64,000 nucleotides of DNA from Paenibacillus sp. FSL A5-0031 (lineage in GTDB: Bacteria > Bacillota > Bacilli > Paenibacillales > Paenibacillaceae): assembly GCF_001956295.1 (NCBI RefSeq), contig NZ_MRTD01000001.1, positions 124,001 through 188,000 of the forward strand, written 5' to 3'. Every line of letters starts with the position of its first letter. Position 1 is the stretch's first letter. This document shows, in pieces, positions 8,815-19,279 of this stretch. The translations under genes and the position numbers were made by a program. The notes under the pieces were generated by a model, which worked only from the letters and a program-made list of their open reading frames with translations, did not search any database and had not been told where the DNA came from.

Positions 8815-11800
8815 TTGAGTAAGAAGATTTCAACGTGTATAGGACTCATCTTTGTCCTTCTTTTTATAACGGTGTCTCCCGTTTTTGCAGATACTAACGA
8901 TGGAAACACAGGAGCCCAAGTTGTAAATGATATTTACACGAATCAAAAAAATTATGTGGATCTCAGATTTGGCATGTTTATCCACTATAACATGGGAACC
9001 TATCACGATCAGGAATGGGTAACACCGGGACAAAATCCTCTTTCATTTAATCCTGAGCATGTGAATACGGACCAATGGGCGCAAGCCGCCAAATCTGCAG
9101 GCATAAAATATTCCGTTCTAACAACTAAGCACCATGACGGGTTTGCCCTGTGGCCAACCAAATATGGCGATTATAACGTAATGAACAGCTCCTACAAGAA
9201 AGATATCGTAAGGCAATATGTAGATTCTATGCGCGCTCAAGGAATTTTGCCGGGAATCTATTTCTCTATCTGGGATCGTCAAGAAGGTATCGCTAAAGGT
9301 TCTGTCAGCAGAGCGGATATCGAATTTATTAAAGGTCAACTAACGGAGTTGCTGACTAATTACGGTGAAATTCCGGTTTTGATTATCGACGGCTGGGCTT
9401 GGGAAATGGGTCATAACGAAGTTCCATACCAAGAAATTCGCGAATTAGTAAAGCGCTTACAGCCTAACATTCTTATAGTGGATCACAATGGACAAACGCA
9501 GCCATGGGAAGAGGACATCATTTATTTTGAAGAACCTAAGGGCGTTTGGGCACCTTTCAACAATACGATTGCTGCAAACCAGGGCATGCCGCTAGTTTCC
9601 AATCAATGGTTCTGGCACGATTGGATGACTAATACAGAGCCGGCAAGCGTAGAGAATATTGTGGAGGATCATCTAGGTTATTTGGAACCGCGTTATACAA
9701 ACTTTTTGCTCAATATTTCACCGAACCCGGATGGAGAGCTGGATGATAACGTAGTAAAACGATTGGCAGAGATCGGACAAGCATGGTCGCCGAATGAATC
9801 TCGTCCTCCACTGCCGCAACAGCCAATCGTGATGGAGCATACGATCACAGCTAATTCAGCAACGGCTACAAGCGGGAATGCGAGTGGTGCTATTGATGGA
9901 CTTATGGATTATGTAGGTACTACCGTTGAGAGCGTTTGGCAATCCAACACAACTCTGCCTCAATCCATTACACTGGATTTGGGCTACACGTACAACAACA
10001 TTAATATGTTGAATTACTTGCCTTCGCAAAGTGTATCACAAGGTATGATTACTTCCTATACGTTATATGTGAGCGAAGACGGAACGAACTTCGCTTCAAT
10101 TAAAAGCGGCACATGGGATGGGGACAATACGATGAAACGTGTGACCTTCCCATCGCACACAGCACGCTATTTCAAACTGGAAGTGAACTCGGCCGTTGGC
10201 GGCTTCGCTGCTGCAGGCGAGCTGGCAGTCGGCTCCTACACCAATGAAGTTCCAACTCGGACGGGAATTGACTCCTTTGATGTTAACACGTTGTATCGCT
10301 TCGTCAATAAAGCGACTGGCAAAGTATTAGGAGTTGGGAATTCGTTGACGAATGGAGCGGCTGTTGCTGGGCGAACCCAATCAGATGCGCTGGATCAGCA
10401 ATGGGTTATTGATGATTTGGGTCTGGGCAAATATAAGATTGTCAATAAGCATAGCGGACAAGTTATGGATGTCCCAGGCGCCAGTAAATCACCTGGAAAT
10501 CCAGTTATTCAATGGACAGATTCTGAAACTGCTGCAGATCCTACAGTCATAAACCAGCAGTGGGCCATCTCTAATGTTGGCAATGGCTACTTCAAAATTA
10601 CTAGCGTAAACAGCGGCTTGGCATTGGAAAATAGCAATGGTTCTGACGCTGACGGAAATCCGGTTCTTCAAAACATGTATACTGGCAGCGACAGGCAGTT
10701 ATGGAAAGTGGAAAGACTGCCATCTCTGATTAAAAATGTGAAAGTGAACGGAGTGCTGGTCAAAGGCCTTAATGCTGAGAATCGTTCGGCGACACTGACC
10801 GTTTTGAGAGAGAAAAACCTGGAAGTTCCAACAGTTACAGTGGACAAAGCATCTGAAGATGTACAGCTTGTAATTGACCCAGCCGACAGCTTGCCAGGCG
10901 CGACTACCATTACAGCCACTGCCGACGGAGGGGCGACACAGGAAGTCTACACGCTGAACTTCGAACTGGTGGATCGATATGCGAGCGACCTGGAATGGTT
11001 AAATGCATCCTCAGGCTGGTCAACCGTGAAGAAGGACAAGAGTCTAGACGGAAATGCGATTAGACTAATGGGCAGCAACGGAGCAATAACGTACGAGAAA
11101 GGTTTTGGTGTGCATGCCGAGTCGAGAATTATATTTGATATTTCCGATAAAAACTATGAGTCTTTCAATGCTCTTGTCGGGGTCGACCAAGAAATGACCA
11201 AATCGTCGTCTTACGCCGACGTGGAATTCAAGGTGCTTGTAGACGGTGCAGAAAAATTCGCAAGCGGCCAGATGAAGCTTACTGATGTAGCTAAACCGGT
11301 CGATGTCAATGTAGTCGGTTCAAGCATCGTGGAGCTGGTTGTTACTCAGAGCGATAGCGATAATAGCGAGGATCATGCAAGCTGGGCCAATGCGATGTTT
11401 AGAATTGCGAATGGCAAATCCGAACTGAAGGAAGAATTGCCTGAAGTGAACTATTTGAGCGACTTGGATTGGGTAAGTGCTGAGTCCGGCTGGAGTACGG
11501 TTAAGCGTGACAAGAGCATCGACGGCAATGCGATCGTATTGAAGAATGGGGACCAAGATCTCTCCTTTGGCAAAGGCCTTGGGACTCATGCCAATTCATC
11601 GATTAAGTATGATCTTACTGGAGCTGATTATGAGACCTTCTCCGCCTTTATCGGCGTAGATAAGGAAGTGAACGGCGGAAGCAACAACGGCTCGATACAG
11701 TTTAAAGTGTCGGTAGTGAAGAACGATGACACGATCGAATCGCTTTACTCCGGAGACGTGTTGCGTGAGTCGCAAAACGCGCAATTTGTAAAGGTGCATG

Positions 11801-13491
11801 TTAGAGGTTATAAGCAGCTGATACTGGAAGTGACCGATTCCGGCAATGGAAATAGCGAGGATCATGGGGATTGGGCGGATGCGAAACTGACTGTTGGAGC
11901 GTCAATGCCAATATTAACACAATCGATCACGGTTTCGAGTGCATCGGACAGCCTTGGCACCAAGGGAGGCACACTGCAATTAAGCGCTGCAGTATTGCCA
12001 GCTGACGCCACGAACAAAGTAGTCACATGGGCGGTGTATGAGGCAGATGGAACGACTGTAACAGATAAAGCAACAATAAGCGCAATCGGTTTGCTAACAG
12101 CTGTGAAGGATGGTGCGGTGAAAATTGTAGCGACTGCAGCAGATGGATCAGCAGTAACCGGAAGCAAGGTCATTACAATTAGCGGTCAAAGCAAAAGTGA
12201 TGGCGGCAATGGCGGAGGCAATAATGGTGGAGGCGGCAGCACGACAGAGTCGAGTGTCGGAGATCCAGCAGTATATGAATCCAAAGGTAGCGAGCTTTCG
12301 GTTGATATAGCTGACAACACAGTGAAGGCGGAGCTAGATGCAGAAGCCTTTATGAAGAAAGTTCAAGCATTCGAACAAGCAGGAGACAACGCAGGCTCAG
12401 TACTGAGCATTAAGGTTTCTGGTTCATACGCAGGCTACGAGGTAATAATTCCAGCAGAAGCAGTGAATCGTTTGGCGGGAAGCAAGCCTAATGCTGTCAT
12501 TAAAGTGACTAGTTCATTAGGAAGCTATGCATGGCAGGTTTCTGAGCTGACAGGGAAAGGCCTTGATCCAAACGGACAAGTGATTGTACGCATTGGACAA
12601 ACAGACCCGGCAGTGCAGAAAGTTTTGGAAGAAAAGCTTGCTGGCAGCGATACAAGGATACGAGGTGCAGTTGTTGGCTATGAAGCGGGACTGAAAGAAA
12701 AGGGAGCGACAACGGAGCTGAAACCAACAGGTTATGTAGAGCGCACACTGATCGCAGATGGTGCAGTAAGCAATCCGAATGAAGCAACGGTAGTGAAATA
12801 CGATCCGGCAACAGGCGAGCTTCGCTTTGTTCCAGCCGTATTTACGGTGAAGGATGGTAAGACGAGAGCAACGATCCAACATAACGAAAACGGCCTGTAT
12901 GTAATTTTGGAAGGCAAGAAGACCTTCGCAGATATGCAGGGTCACTGGGCGCAGCAAGCGGTAGAAGCACTGGCATCTAAGCTGATTGTGAAAGGGAAAA
13001 CAGAAACGGCATTTGATCCTAATGGTCAAGTGACGCGTGCAGAATTTGCGTCCTTGCTCGTGAGAAGCTTAGGTCTGTCGAGCAAAGGATCGGATCAAGC
13101 ATTTACTGACGTAGCAGCAAGCAGCTGGTATGCAGCAGATGTAAACGCAGCGGTACAACACGGGTTAGTACAAGGAGTAGGCAACAACAAGTTCAACCCT
13201 GACGCATTCATCACTAGAGAGCAAATGGCTGTTATGATTATGAAAGCTGTTCAGCTTGTTCAAGGTGATACAAGCGCTGAATCGAATTCATCAAGCAATT
13301 CGTTAGCTGCATTTGCTGATCAAGACCAGCTATCGGGCTTTGCCCGTGAAGCGGTTCAAGCCGTAATAAATGCAGGTATTATGAATGGCAAATCGGAAAC
13401 CGCGATTGCGCCTAAAGATACAGCAAGCCGTGCTCAGACGGCAGTCATGCTGAAGAGGGCATTGAGTTTTCTTCAGCTGATTAATCCGTAA
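8815..13491 (+). CDS. Giant SLH-anchored GH29 alpha-L-fucosidase
   Basis: Secreted 1558-residue enzyme. TTG start with GGAGGG 7 bases upstream; signal peptide ending near SPVFA (residue 25). Modules in order: GH29 catalytic domain about 40-345, with [27 protein letters not shown] and the probable nucleophile Asp192 in LIIDGW; F5/8 type C domain about 341-471; ricin-type beta-trefoil about 491-634, with QQW and RQLW repeats; a small beta-sandwich-like stretch; two NPCBM (CBM51-like) domains about 723-865 and 879-1030, each with GxGxHA and SEDHxxWAxA motifs; one BIG2 domain; a Gly/Asn linker; a domain shared with the preceding giant protein; three SLH repeats from about 1371 to the end. It would remove alpha-L-fucose from extracellular glycans while attached to the cell wall. 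Paired with the galactanase-like enzyme upstream it fits arabinogalactan-protein glycans. GH29 can also include alpha-galactosidase-like activities, so the linkage is not proven. Confidence 0.9.
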   Translation: MSKKISTCIGLIFVLLFITVSPVFADTNDGNTGAQVVNDIYTNQKNYVDLRFGMFIHYNMGTYHDQEWVTPGQNPLSFNPEHVNTDQWAQAAKSAGIKYSVLTTKHHDGFALWPTKYGDYNVMNSSYKKDIVRQYVDSMRAQGILPGIYFSIWDRQEGIAKGSVSRADIEFIKGQLTELLTNYGEIPVLIIDGWAWEMGHNEVPYQEIRELVKRLQPNILIVDHNGQTQPWEEDIIYFEEPKGVWAPFNNTIAANQGMPLVSNQWFWHDWMTNTEPASVENIVEDHLGYLEPRYTNFLLNISPNPDGELDDNVVKRLAEIGQAWSPNESRPPLPQQPIVMEHTITANSATATSGNASGAIDGLMDYVGTTVESVWQSNTTLPQSITLDLGYTYNNINMLNYLPSQSVSQGMITSYTLYVSEDGTNFASIKSGTWDGDNTMKRVTFPSHTARYFKLEVNSAVGGFAAAGELAVGSYTNEVPTRTGIDSFDVNTLYRFVNKATGKVLGVGNSLTNGAAVAGRTQSDALDQQWVIDDLGLGKYKIVNKHSGQVMDVPGASKSPGNPVIQWTDSETAADPTVINQQWAISNVGNGYFKITSVNSGLALENSNGSDADGNPVLQNMYTGSDRQLWKVERLPSLIKNVKVNGVLVKGLNAENRSATLTVLREKNLEVPTVTVDKASEDVQLVIDPADSLPGATTITATADGGATQEVYTLNFELVDRYASDLEWLNASSGWSTVKKDKSLDGNAIRLMGSNGAITYEKGFGVHAESRIIFDISDKNYESFNALVGVDQEMTKSSSYADVEFKVLVDGAEKFASGQMKLTDVAKPVDVNVVGSSIVELVVTQSDSDNSEDHASWANAMFRIANGKSELKEELPEVNYLSDLDWVSAESGWSTVKRDKSIDGNAIVLKNGDQDLSFGKGLGTHANSSIKYDLTGADYETFSAFIGVDKEVNGGSNNGSIQFKVSVVKNDDTIESLYSGDVLRESQNAQFVKVHVRGYKQLILEVTDSGNGNSEDHGDWADAKLTVGASMPILTQSITVSSASDSLGTKGGTLQLSAAVLPADATNKVVTWAVYEADGTTVTDKATISAIGLLTAVKDGAVKIVATAADGSAVTGSKVITISGQSKSDGGNGGGNNGGGGSTTESSVGDPAVYESKGSELSVDIADNTVKAELDAEAFMKKVQAFEQAGDNAGSVLSIKVSGSYAGYEVIIPAEAVNRLAGSKPNAVIKVTSSLGSYAWQVSELTGKGLDPNGQVIVRIGQTDPAVQKVLEEKLAGSDTRIRGAVVGYEAGLKEKGATTELKPTGYVERTLIADGAVSNPNEATVVKYDPATGELRFVPAVFTVKDGKTRATIQHNENGLYVILEGKKTFADMQGHWAQQAVEALASKLIVKGKTETAFDPNGQVTRAEFASLLVRSLGLSSKGSDQAFTDVAASSWYAADVNAAVQHGLVQGVGNNKFNPDAFITREQMAVMIMKAVQLVQGDTSAESNSSSNSLAAFADQDQLSGFAREAVQAVINAGIMNGKSETAIAPKDTASRAQTAVMLKRALSFLQLINP

Positions 13492-13505
13492 TTAATAAAG
13501 CATGA

Positions 13506-13545
13506 CATATAGTCAGCTCACCATTTGAGCTGACTATGTGTTTTT
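13506..13545 (+). terminator. Intrinsic terminator after the GH29 gene
   Basis: A 15-base stem built around TAGTCAGCTCA and TGAGCTGACTA with one wobble pair and a 5-base loop is followed by TTTTT, starting 14 bases after the stop codon. Confidence 0.9.
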
Positions 13546-14065
13546 AACCAAACGGATTAGATGAGACATTTCAATTTACAAACTGATTAGGATATATTGC
13601 TAATCAAGTAGTTATTCTCACAACCCTAATTGTAAACCGTATCAAAAGTTGCATCCAAGAAAATGAAGCTGATTTTGGAAATAACCTCCAGAACGATAAA
13701 GATTGTGTCTGCCTACAACTTTAGACACTCCTAGCAATTGTACTTATATACATTAAATTACCATTATTTTCATTAAATCTCACGTCTGATCTGGACAATT
13801 ATACATGAAGCGAATACATGCATACATGGATGAATATGTGGAATTCCTCTACAATTATTACAATTGCCAAGAGTGGAGGAGGGTATTTAATTGAAAGGCC
13901 AAAGCTGAATCGATATTGTATGGTCTCTTCTCTAGGAATCATTTTGTTTTCTTTAGATTTATAGACAAATATACGCTTTACACTCTAGCAATTTTCAGGG
14001 CTTTTTAGATTGAAATCAAATCGTAGCGTATTAATTATAGGTTGAAAAGCTGCAAGGGGGCAGAA
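13546..14065. other. 520-base intergenic region before the response regulator
   Basis: AT-rich sequence with no gene I can support. GAGGAGGG followed by TTG occurs near 13876-13893 but the frame closes after five codons. The promoter for the regulator, kinase and binding-protein operon is probably here, but I could not pick a single convincing -35/-10 pair. Confidence 0.4.
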
Positions 14066-15634
14066 ATGAAACCAATATATAAGATTATGATTGTAGATGA
14101 CGAGATGCTTGTTAGGCAAGGAATCAAGCACCTTCTAGATTGGGAACAGGAGGGATACCGAATTGTCGCTGAGGCTTCGAATGGTCTTGAAGCTTTGGAT
14201 TTGGTTGAGCAGGTCAACCCTCATGTCATTCTAACAGACATCGTAATGCCGGTTATGGACGGTGAGGAATTTGTTAAGCGGGTGAAGGAGAGGTACCCTC
14301 ATATTGAAGTTATCGTTTTAAGCAGCTTCAGTGAGTACGGCTACGTTCGCTCCACATTTCAGAGCGGTGTAGCGGACTATATCCTAAAGCCGAAGTTAGA
14401 AGCCGAATACCTGTTATCGATCTTAAATAAAACAACTGCCAAAATGATTGGGACGCAGATGGGTGATCATGGAATTGATATGGAAGAAAAACAGCTTACA
14501 CGAATAATCGAGAAGCTAATGAGCGGTTACGAGGCTTCGCAAGAGCCTGGGTTGGTGCATTCGAAATTTCCATATAGACGCTATGCATTTTTCGGAACGG
14601 ACATGAACCATATTAAAGATTCTGACGATAAGGTGACTTTTGCAAGCCAAATAGATAGAGGGCTGCGTAATCTCAGCAAGGACAAAGCAGCCTATATGCA
14701 GCTGAAGTTTGACAACGATTCTATTCTTTTCTTAATCAATGTGAATCCAGAGCAATGGGTCGAAATGGTCATGGAGCTCAGGTGCCTCGTCGCAGAAATG
14801 ACAGAAATTAAGAGCGGTACCCAATTCGTTCTTAGTCAAAGCTTCGAGGATTTTAGCCGTCTTGGTGAGATTTATCGGAGCAATTATTTGAAGCTTACAA
14901 GATATAGCTTTTACCTACCGACACGAAGCCTGATTGAAAATGATCATTTACCGGGGCTCTCGGATGCGTATCAAGAATATGACATGGCCGAATTATCAGA
15001 ACAGCTGCGACGTAAGCAATTCCAGAAGGCGTTTATGAGCTTTCTGGAATTTGTGCAATTGTGGTCGAAGGACTATCGTACCGAAATTTTCGAATTCAAA
15101 TCGTTTTTGGGTAACTTCATATTTAATGTGACGACAACACTTGGAAAAATGAAGTATGAGACCCCGGGTGGGGAAGACGCTAAATACGACTACTTCCGGA
15201 AAATTGATGAAGCTAGGAATGCCAAGGACGCAATTGCTATTGCTGAAGCATTCATACACGAGGCAGAACATGTGATTCGCAAGGCGAATTCACTATTTAA
15301 TCCAAATATATCTAATCTACTTGAATATATTCATGAGCATTACGCTGATCCAATCACGCTGACCGGAGTGGCGAGGCAGTTTCATTTCAACGCTTCGTAT
15401 CTGTCTAGTTTTTTCGCTACTCATAATGAGGAAGGTTTCAGTGAATACCTGAACAAAGTGCGGCTGGAAAAAGCGATGGAGCTTCTCTTGACGACGGGAG
15501 AATCGATATCCGAAATCAGTGCAAATGTAGGCTATTCGGACCAGAGTTATTTCACGAAGGTGTTTAAAAAGCATACCGGCATCTCGCCAAGCCAGTATCG
15601 GAAACAATACTCGGAGGAGATAAAGGAGTCATGA
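14066..15634 (+). CDS. YesN-type response regulator with AraC DNA-binding domain
   Basis: 522-residue two-component response regulator. ATG at 14066 is chosen because AAGGGGG lies 5 bases upstream. The receiver domain (about 1-125) has the acidic pair in IMIVDDE, the phosphoacceptor Asp58 in ILTDIVMP, Ser/Thr in VLSSFSE and Lys in YILKPK. A central region of unknown fold follows, and the last 100 residues are an AraC-type double helix-turn-helix, ending with ISANVGYSDQSYFTKVFKKH and GISPSQYR. It should activate transcription of nearby sugar-uptake or hydrolase genes in response to the partner kinase. Its stop codon overlaps the start of the kinase gene by 4 bases (ATGA). Confidence 0.92.
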   Translation: MKPIYKIMIVDDEMLVRQGIKHLLDWEQEGYRIVAEASNGLEALDLVEQVNPHVILTDIVMPVMDGEEFVKRVKERYPHIEVIVLSSFSEYGYVRSTFQSGVADYILKPKLEAEYLLSILNKTTAKMIGTQMGDHGIDMEEKQLTRIIEKLMSGYEASQEPGLVHSKFPYRRYAFFGTDMNHIKDSDDKVTFASQIDRGLRNLSKDKAAYMQLKFDNDSILFLINVNPEQWVEMVMELRCLVAEMTEIKSGTQFVLSQSFEDFSRLGEIYRSNYLKLTRYSFYLPTRSLIENDHLPGLSDAYQEYDMAELSEQLRRKQFQKAFMSFLEFVQLWSKDYRTEIFEFKSFLGNFIFNVTTTLGKMKYETPGGEDAKYDYFRKIDEARNAKDAIAIAEAFIHEAEHVIRKANSLFNPNISNLLEYIHEHYADPITLTGVARQFHFNASYLSSFFATHNEEGFSEYLNKVRLEKAMELLLTTGESISEISANVGYSDQSYFTKVFKKHTGISPSQYRKQYSEEIKES

Positions 15635-17421
15635 TAAGAAATGCTGCATTAAAGCTGAAAAAGCAGGGCTTGTTCCTCAAGTTGTTTCTCGTCACGCTCA
15701 TTAGCATCGTTACCGTATCGCTAATAACTCTAGCAATTACGATCAGCATGTCGGAAAAATTATTTTTTCAAACGTTCAGCATTACTAACAGCAAGCTGCT
15801 GAACCAGATGAAGACCAACCTTGAGTCCTACAACTACACGGTAGCTACTGGCGCAGCGATGATAGCTCAAAATGCCTCCATCCGAAACTATTTATCTGGC
15901 GAAGAGACGGATGCAGTATCACTTGCCACCGAAACATACCATATGACAGAAGGCATGAAGGCGATTCGGTCCAACTTTAGCGCTTATGACGTTGGGATTA
16001 TGATCATAGGCGTAAATGGTCGGAGTTATTCAACAGATGCTTATTATTGGTCCACTTTCGCCGAGGAAATGAAAAATCACACCGTTATGAAAGCAACAAA
16101 TGAGCAATCTGCGCAAACCCTGTATCAGCTCTATCCAGCTGGTGATAGCAAAGGCATAGCGAAAGAGCAAGTGCTTGTGGCTTCCAAAGCTTTATTTGAT
16201 CAACAGACAAATAGTTTTTACGGCACCTTGTACGTCGCGATTCGTGATCGCAATTTCAGATCTTTTTATGCTAACTTTACGAGTGAAGGCAATGACGTGC
16301 TGTTGATAGATGATAATGGATTAATTGTGTCCAGCAATCGGAGCGAGCGGATTGGTATGATGGATAAGCCGTTATATACAGAAGTAGCAGCTCAGCAGCT
16401 TGGAGAAGAAGATGAAGGATCTGCCTACGTCATGGGTAATGAACGAATCGTGTTTTCTGAGTATTTGCCGGAGTTTGATTTTTATCTGGTAAATCTAATT
16501 GACAAGAAAGCCGTGACCGGGCAGATGGTGAATGCAGAAGCAGTGACGTTGACAATCATGGTCATCGTAGCGATTTCCCTTATTATCGTATTTTTAATTA
16601 CCCGAAAAATGACGAAGTCCCTGCGTGTACTCGTTAAACAGATGTCAAATATTCCAACAAGTGGATTCGATAATCATATAGATATCGCTACTAGCAGTTA
16701 TGAAGTTAAAGAGCTGGGCAACGCTTTTAATTATATGCTTGATGCACTGCATGATTATGTAGATCGGCTGTTGGAGACTCAAAAGCAAGTGCGTAACGCA
16801 GAGCTGGCCGCACTTCAAATGCAAATCAATCCGCACTTCCTATACAATACGCTGGCATCAATAAAGTTTTTGGTGCTCCAGGGTAATAAGGAAAAAGCAG
16901 CAGGTACAATTAATGCACTTATCTCTCTCCTGCAAAATACAGTTAGTGATGTAGAGTCCACTATTCCTGTTTGTCAAGAACTGGAGATAATGAAGCATTA
17001 TGTCTATATCAATCATGTACGGTACAGTGAGAAGATACGCGTGAATTATTTTGTGGAGCCTGACAGCTTGGATTACCACATACCGAAGCTCATTCTCCAG
17101 CCTTTTATCGAAAACGCATTCTTTCACGGATTCAATATTAAAGAACAGGGAAGTATTTTGATCATGATAGCCGTGCAGGAGGACCAACTAGTATGCGAGG
17201 TCGTGGATAACGGAGACGGCATGGATATGGAGCAAAAGCAGCTGAAAGTGGAGCAGATACGTACGCCGAAGAGGAAACGCCAATTTTTCTCCGGCATCGG
17301 CATACGTAATGTTGACGACAGAATTAAATTAATGTACGGGGAGAATTATGGGATTAACATAACAAGCAAACGGGGAGAAGGTACTAATATCAAAATTAAC
17401 ATTCCATTAATTAATAAATAA
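15631..17421 (+). CDS. YesM-type sensor histidine kinase
   Basis: 596-residue membrane kinase. Two membrane segments (about residues 15-40 and 305-330) enclose a large extracellular sensor region; a HAMP-like linker follows. The His_kinase motif INPHFLYNTLASIKF gives the phosphorylated His402, and the ATPase domain shows LILQPFIENAFFHG, VVDNGDGM and GIGIRNVDDRIKLMY. This family usually senses extracellular sugars or a sugar-loaded binding protein and phosphorylates an AraC-type partner, here the preceding gene. The 3' end of this gene is duplicated in decayed form at 8263-8490. A terminator-like hairpin separates it from the binding protein that follows. Confidence 0.92.
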   Translation: MIRNAALKLKKQGLFLKLFLVTLISIVTVSLITLAITISMSEKLFFQTFSITNSKLLNQMKTNLESYNYTVATGAAMIAQNASIRNYLSGEETDAVSLATETYHMTEGMKAIRSNFSAYDVGIMIIGVNGRSYSTDAYYWSTFAEEMKNHTVMKATNEQSAQTLYQLYPAGDSKGIAKEQVLVASKALFDQQTNSFYGTLYVAIRDRNFRSFYANFTSEGNDVLLIDDNGLIVSSNRSERIGMMDKPLYTEVAAQQLGEEDEGSAYVMGNERIVFSEYLPEFDFYLVNLIDKKAVTGQMVNAEAVTLTIMVIVAISLIIVFLITRKMTKSLRVLVKQMSNIPTSGFDNHIDIATSSYEVKELGNAFNYMLDALHDYVDRLLETQKQVRNAELAALQMQINPHFLYNTLASIKFLVLQGNKEKAAGTINALISLLQNTVSDVESTIPVCQELEIMKHYVYINHVRYSEKIRVNYFVEPDSLDYHIPKLILQPFIENAFFHGFNIKEQGSILIMIAVQEDQLVCEVVDNGDGMDMEQKQLKVEQIRTPKRKRQFFSGIGIRNVDDRIKLMYGENYGINITSKRGEGTNIKINIPLINK

Positions 17422-17540
17422 AGAATGTGCTAAACAACTAAAGAATGTGCTAGAGACGTCATGAAAAGTGAATAAACGATCCAATAATAGCACCAAAGCT
17501 AACAAAGAAAATACAAAAGAACATGAACACAAAGTGTTAA

Positions 17541-17578
17541 GATGGATGCGTTATTGGAAAACGCTTTCATCTTTTTTT
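17541..17578 (+). terminator. Terminator-like hairpin just before the binding-protein start
   Basis: GATGGATGCGTT pairs with AACGCTTTCATC (two mismatches) and is followed by TTTTTTT. It lies 120 bases after the kinase stop and only 22 bases before the TTG of the next gene, so it overlaps that gene's leader. It may act as an attenuator, or as a processing barrier that protects the downstream message. Confidence 0.65.
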
Positions 17579-17600
17579 ATTTTACAAGGGGGATTATTTA

Positions 17601-18902
17601 TTGAAGAAATTAGTTTTCGCTTTGCTTGCTGGCGTTATTCTCTTGACGGCATGTTCGTCTGGTGGAACGAAAGGCAGCCTAACAAGCTCGGGCGATGAAG
17701 GCACTCCCAATTCGAAAGAGATTACAGTTTGGGCGTGGGACCCGGCGTTTAACATTGCCGCCATGGGTGTAGCAAAAGAAGCATATTCACGAGTTCATTC
17801 GGATGTCATGATCAACATCGTGGAAAACGCGCAGGCTGATATCGTTCAAAAGCTGAACACCGTGTTGAATTCAGGTTCTACGAAAGGTTTGCCTAACATC
17901 GTATTGATCGAGGATTATCGAGCACAGAGCTTTTTGCAAGCGTATCCGAATTCGTTTTATGAATTGACAGACGCCGTAAAAGTCGAAAATTTCGCTGATT
18001 ATAAGATTGATCCAACCAGTGTTGATGGTAAACAGTACGGCGTACCATTTGATTCAGGTGTAACCGGAATGTATGTACGGACAGATTATTTGGAGCAAGC
18101 GGGCTATAGCTTAGCTGACATGGAGGAAATCGACTGGAAGCAGTATATCGAGATCGGTAAAGCTGTAATAGAGAAGACCGGCAAAAGCATGCTAACCCTT
18201 GACCCGAACGATCTTGGACTTATTCGCATGATGATGCAATCTGCGGGGCAATGGTATACGGCAGAGGATGGCAAGACTCCGATCATTGCAGACAACGCTG
18301 CTTTAAAAGAGGCGATTGAATTGTATAAAGAAATGCTGGATTCCGGCATTGCGAAGGTGATATCGGACTGGAGCCAATTTGTTAGTGCATTCAATCATGG
18401 TGAAGTCGCCAGCGTACCTACCGGTAACTGGATTACCCCTTCAATTAAAGCTGAAGCTTCCCAGTCACAAAAATGGGCAGTAGCTCCGCTTCCTAAGCTT
18501 GCAGTAACAAAAGGTTCCGTCCATGCATCAAGTCTTGGCGGCAGCTCTTGGTATGTAATGAATGTGGAGGGAAAAGAAGCTGCTGCCGAGTTTCTCATAA
18601 AGACATTTGCTTCCGATGCTGAACTCTATCAGTCTCTAAATACAAAGATTGGAGTCATTGGTACCCTAAAGGCTGCGGCAAGTGGAGAAGCTTATTCTGC
18701 AGCAGATGAATATTTTCAAGGCCAAAAAATCGTATCTGATTTCGCAAAATGGACTGCTAAGATTCCGACCGTCAACTATGGCATGAACACTTACGCCATA
18801 GAGGATATTATCGTTGTTGCACTGCAAGCTTATTTTGGAGGGAAAGATGTGGATACCGTTCTGAAGGATGCGCAGATGCAAGCTGATACTCAAATTAGCT
18901 GA
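17601..18902 (+). CDS. Family 1 extracellular sugar-binding lipoprotein
   Basis: 433-residue substrate-binding protein. TTG start, with AAGGGGGA 8 bases upstream. Lipoprotein signal with lipobox LLTAC and lipid-attached Cys18, so it is tethered to the outer face of the membrane. The body looks like a SBP_bac_1/SBP_bac_8 carbohydrate-binding protein: ITVWAWDPAFN near the N-terminus, KQYGVPFDSGVTGMYVRTDYL and the GNWITP turn. It should deliver an oligosaccharide to an ABC importer of the LplB/YtcP class or work as the ligand detector for the preceding kinase. No permease genes follow; a strong hairpin ends the operon, so partners must be elsewhere or it is a sensor accessory. Confidence 0.88.
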   Translation: MKKLVFALLAGVILLTACSSGGTKGSLTSSGDEGTPNSKEITVWAWDPAFNIAAMGVAKEAYSRVHSDVMINIVENAQADIVQKLNTVLNSGSTKGLPNIVLIEDYRAQSFLQAYPNSFYELTDAVKVENFADYKIDPTSVDGKQYGVPFDSGVTGMYVRTDYLEQAGYSLADMEEIDWKQYIEIGKAVIEKTGKSMLTLDPNDLGLIRMMMQSAGQWYTAEDGKTPIIADNAALKEAIELYKEMLDSGIAKVISDWSQFVSAFNHGEVASVPTGNWITPSIKAEASQSQKWAVAPLPKLAVTKGSVHASSLGGSSWYVMNVEGKEAAAEFLIKTFASDAELYQSLNTKIGVIGTLKAAASGEAYSAADEYFQGQKIVSDFAKWTAKIPTVNYGMNTYAIEDIIVVALQAYFGGKDVDTVLKDAQMQADTQIS

Positions 18903-18934
18903 ATACACACAACTGTATATCATAGTTTCTCTCC

Positions 18935-18982
18935 ACTGCCCCCAATTGTTAGACACCATCTAACAATTAGGGGGCAGTTTTT
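18935..18982 (+). terminator. Strong hairpin with T-run after the binding protein, possibly an IS end
   Basis: ACTGCCCCCAATTGTTAGA pairs with its complement across a 6-base loop (one bulged base), and TTTTT follows. It works as an intrinsic terminator by form. Its position just before a transposase fragment suggests that it may be the outer end of a former insertion sequence. Confidence 0.75.
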
Positions 18983-19019
18983 CTATGATCAGGTCTAAAG
19001 TTGATTCACGGGGAAGTTA

Positions 19020-19248
19020 CGATCACCAAGCTTGTGCATGACTTGGTGTGCCACGTGCTACCTATTACCGATGGAGAGCAAAAAACGAAACTCGGCCATT
19101 GGACAGCATGGTTGAAGAGATTACAAGATTAATCACAAGCGCGTACAACGAATCATGCAATGTGAGCAGCTTCAATGTCGAGTCAGAGTCAAGAAACGAA
19201 AGCACACAGGGCAGCCTGCTCAAACGATCTATCACCAACTATTCTTAA
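19020..19248 (+). pseudogene. IS3-family transposase fragment (OrfB N-terminal part)
   Basis: The frame reads LGVPRATYYRWRAKNE followed by a helical stretch EEITRLITSAYNE. The motif L-G-[VI]-x-R-[AS]-[TS]-Y-Y-R-W is typical of the helix-turn-helix region at the start of IS3-family OrfB. A stop codon sits just before it, the match to the family ends before the HRYGYRRI region, and the DDE catalytic core is missing. It is a remnant only; the remaining 30 codons look random. Confidence 0.6.
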
Positions 19249-19279
19249 TTCTAATAAGAAATTACTTATATATAGAATC

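Noticed and set aside
12509..13029. Long minus-strand frames opposite the SLH region of the GH29 gene
   Set aside because: They run antisense through a clear coding region, lack ribosome binding sites and match no known family; they are shadows of the real gene.
13876..13896. Small ORF after GAGGAGGG
   Set aside because: The frame closes after five codons, with no continuation in another frame that matches a known gene.
17555..17571. CcpA cre-like sequence AAAACGCTTTCA before the binding-protein gene
   Set aside because: The same bases form one arm of the terminator hairpin, and the left half fits the cre pattern only with a mismatch, so a hairpin explains them better.
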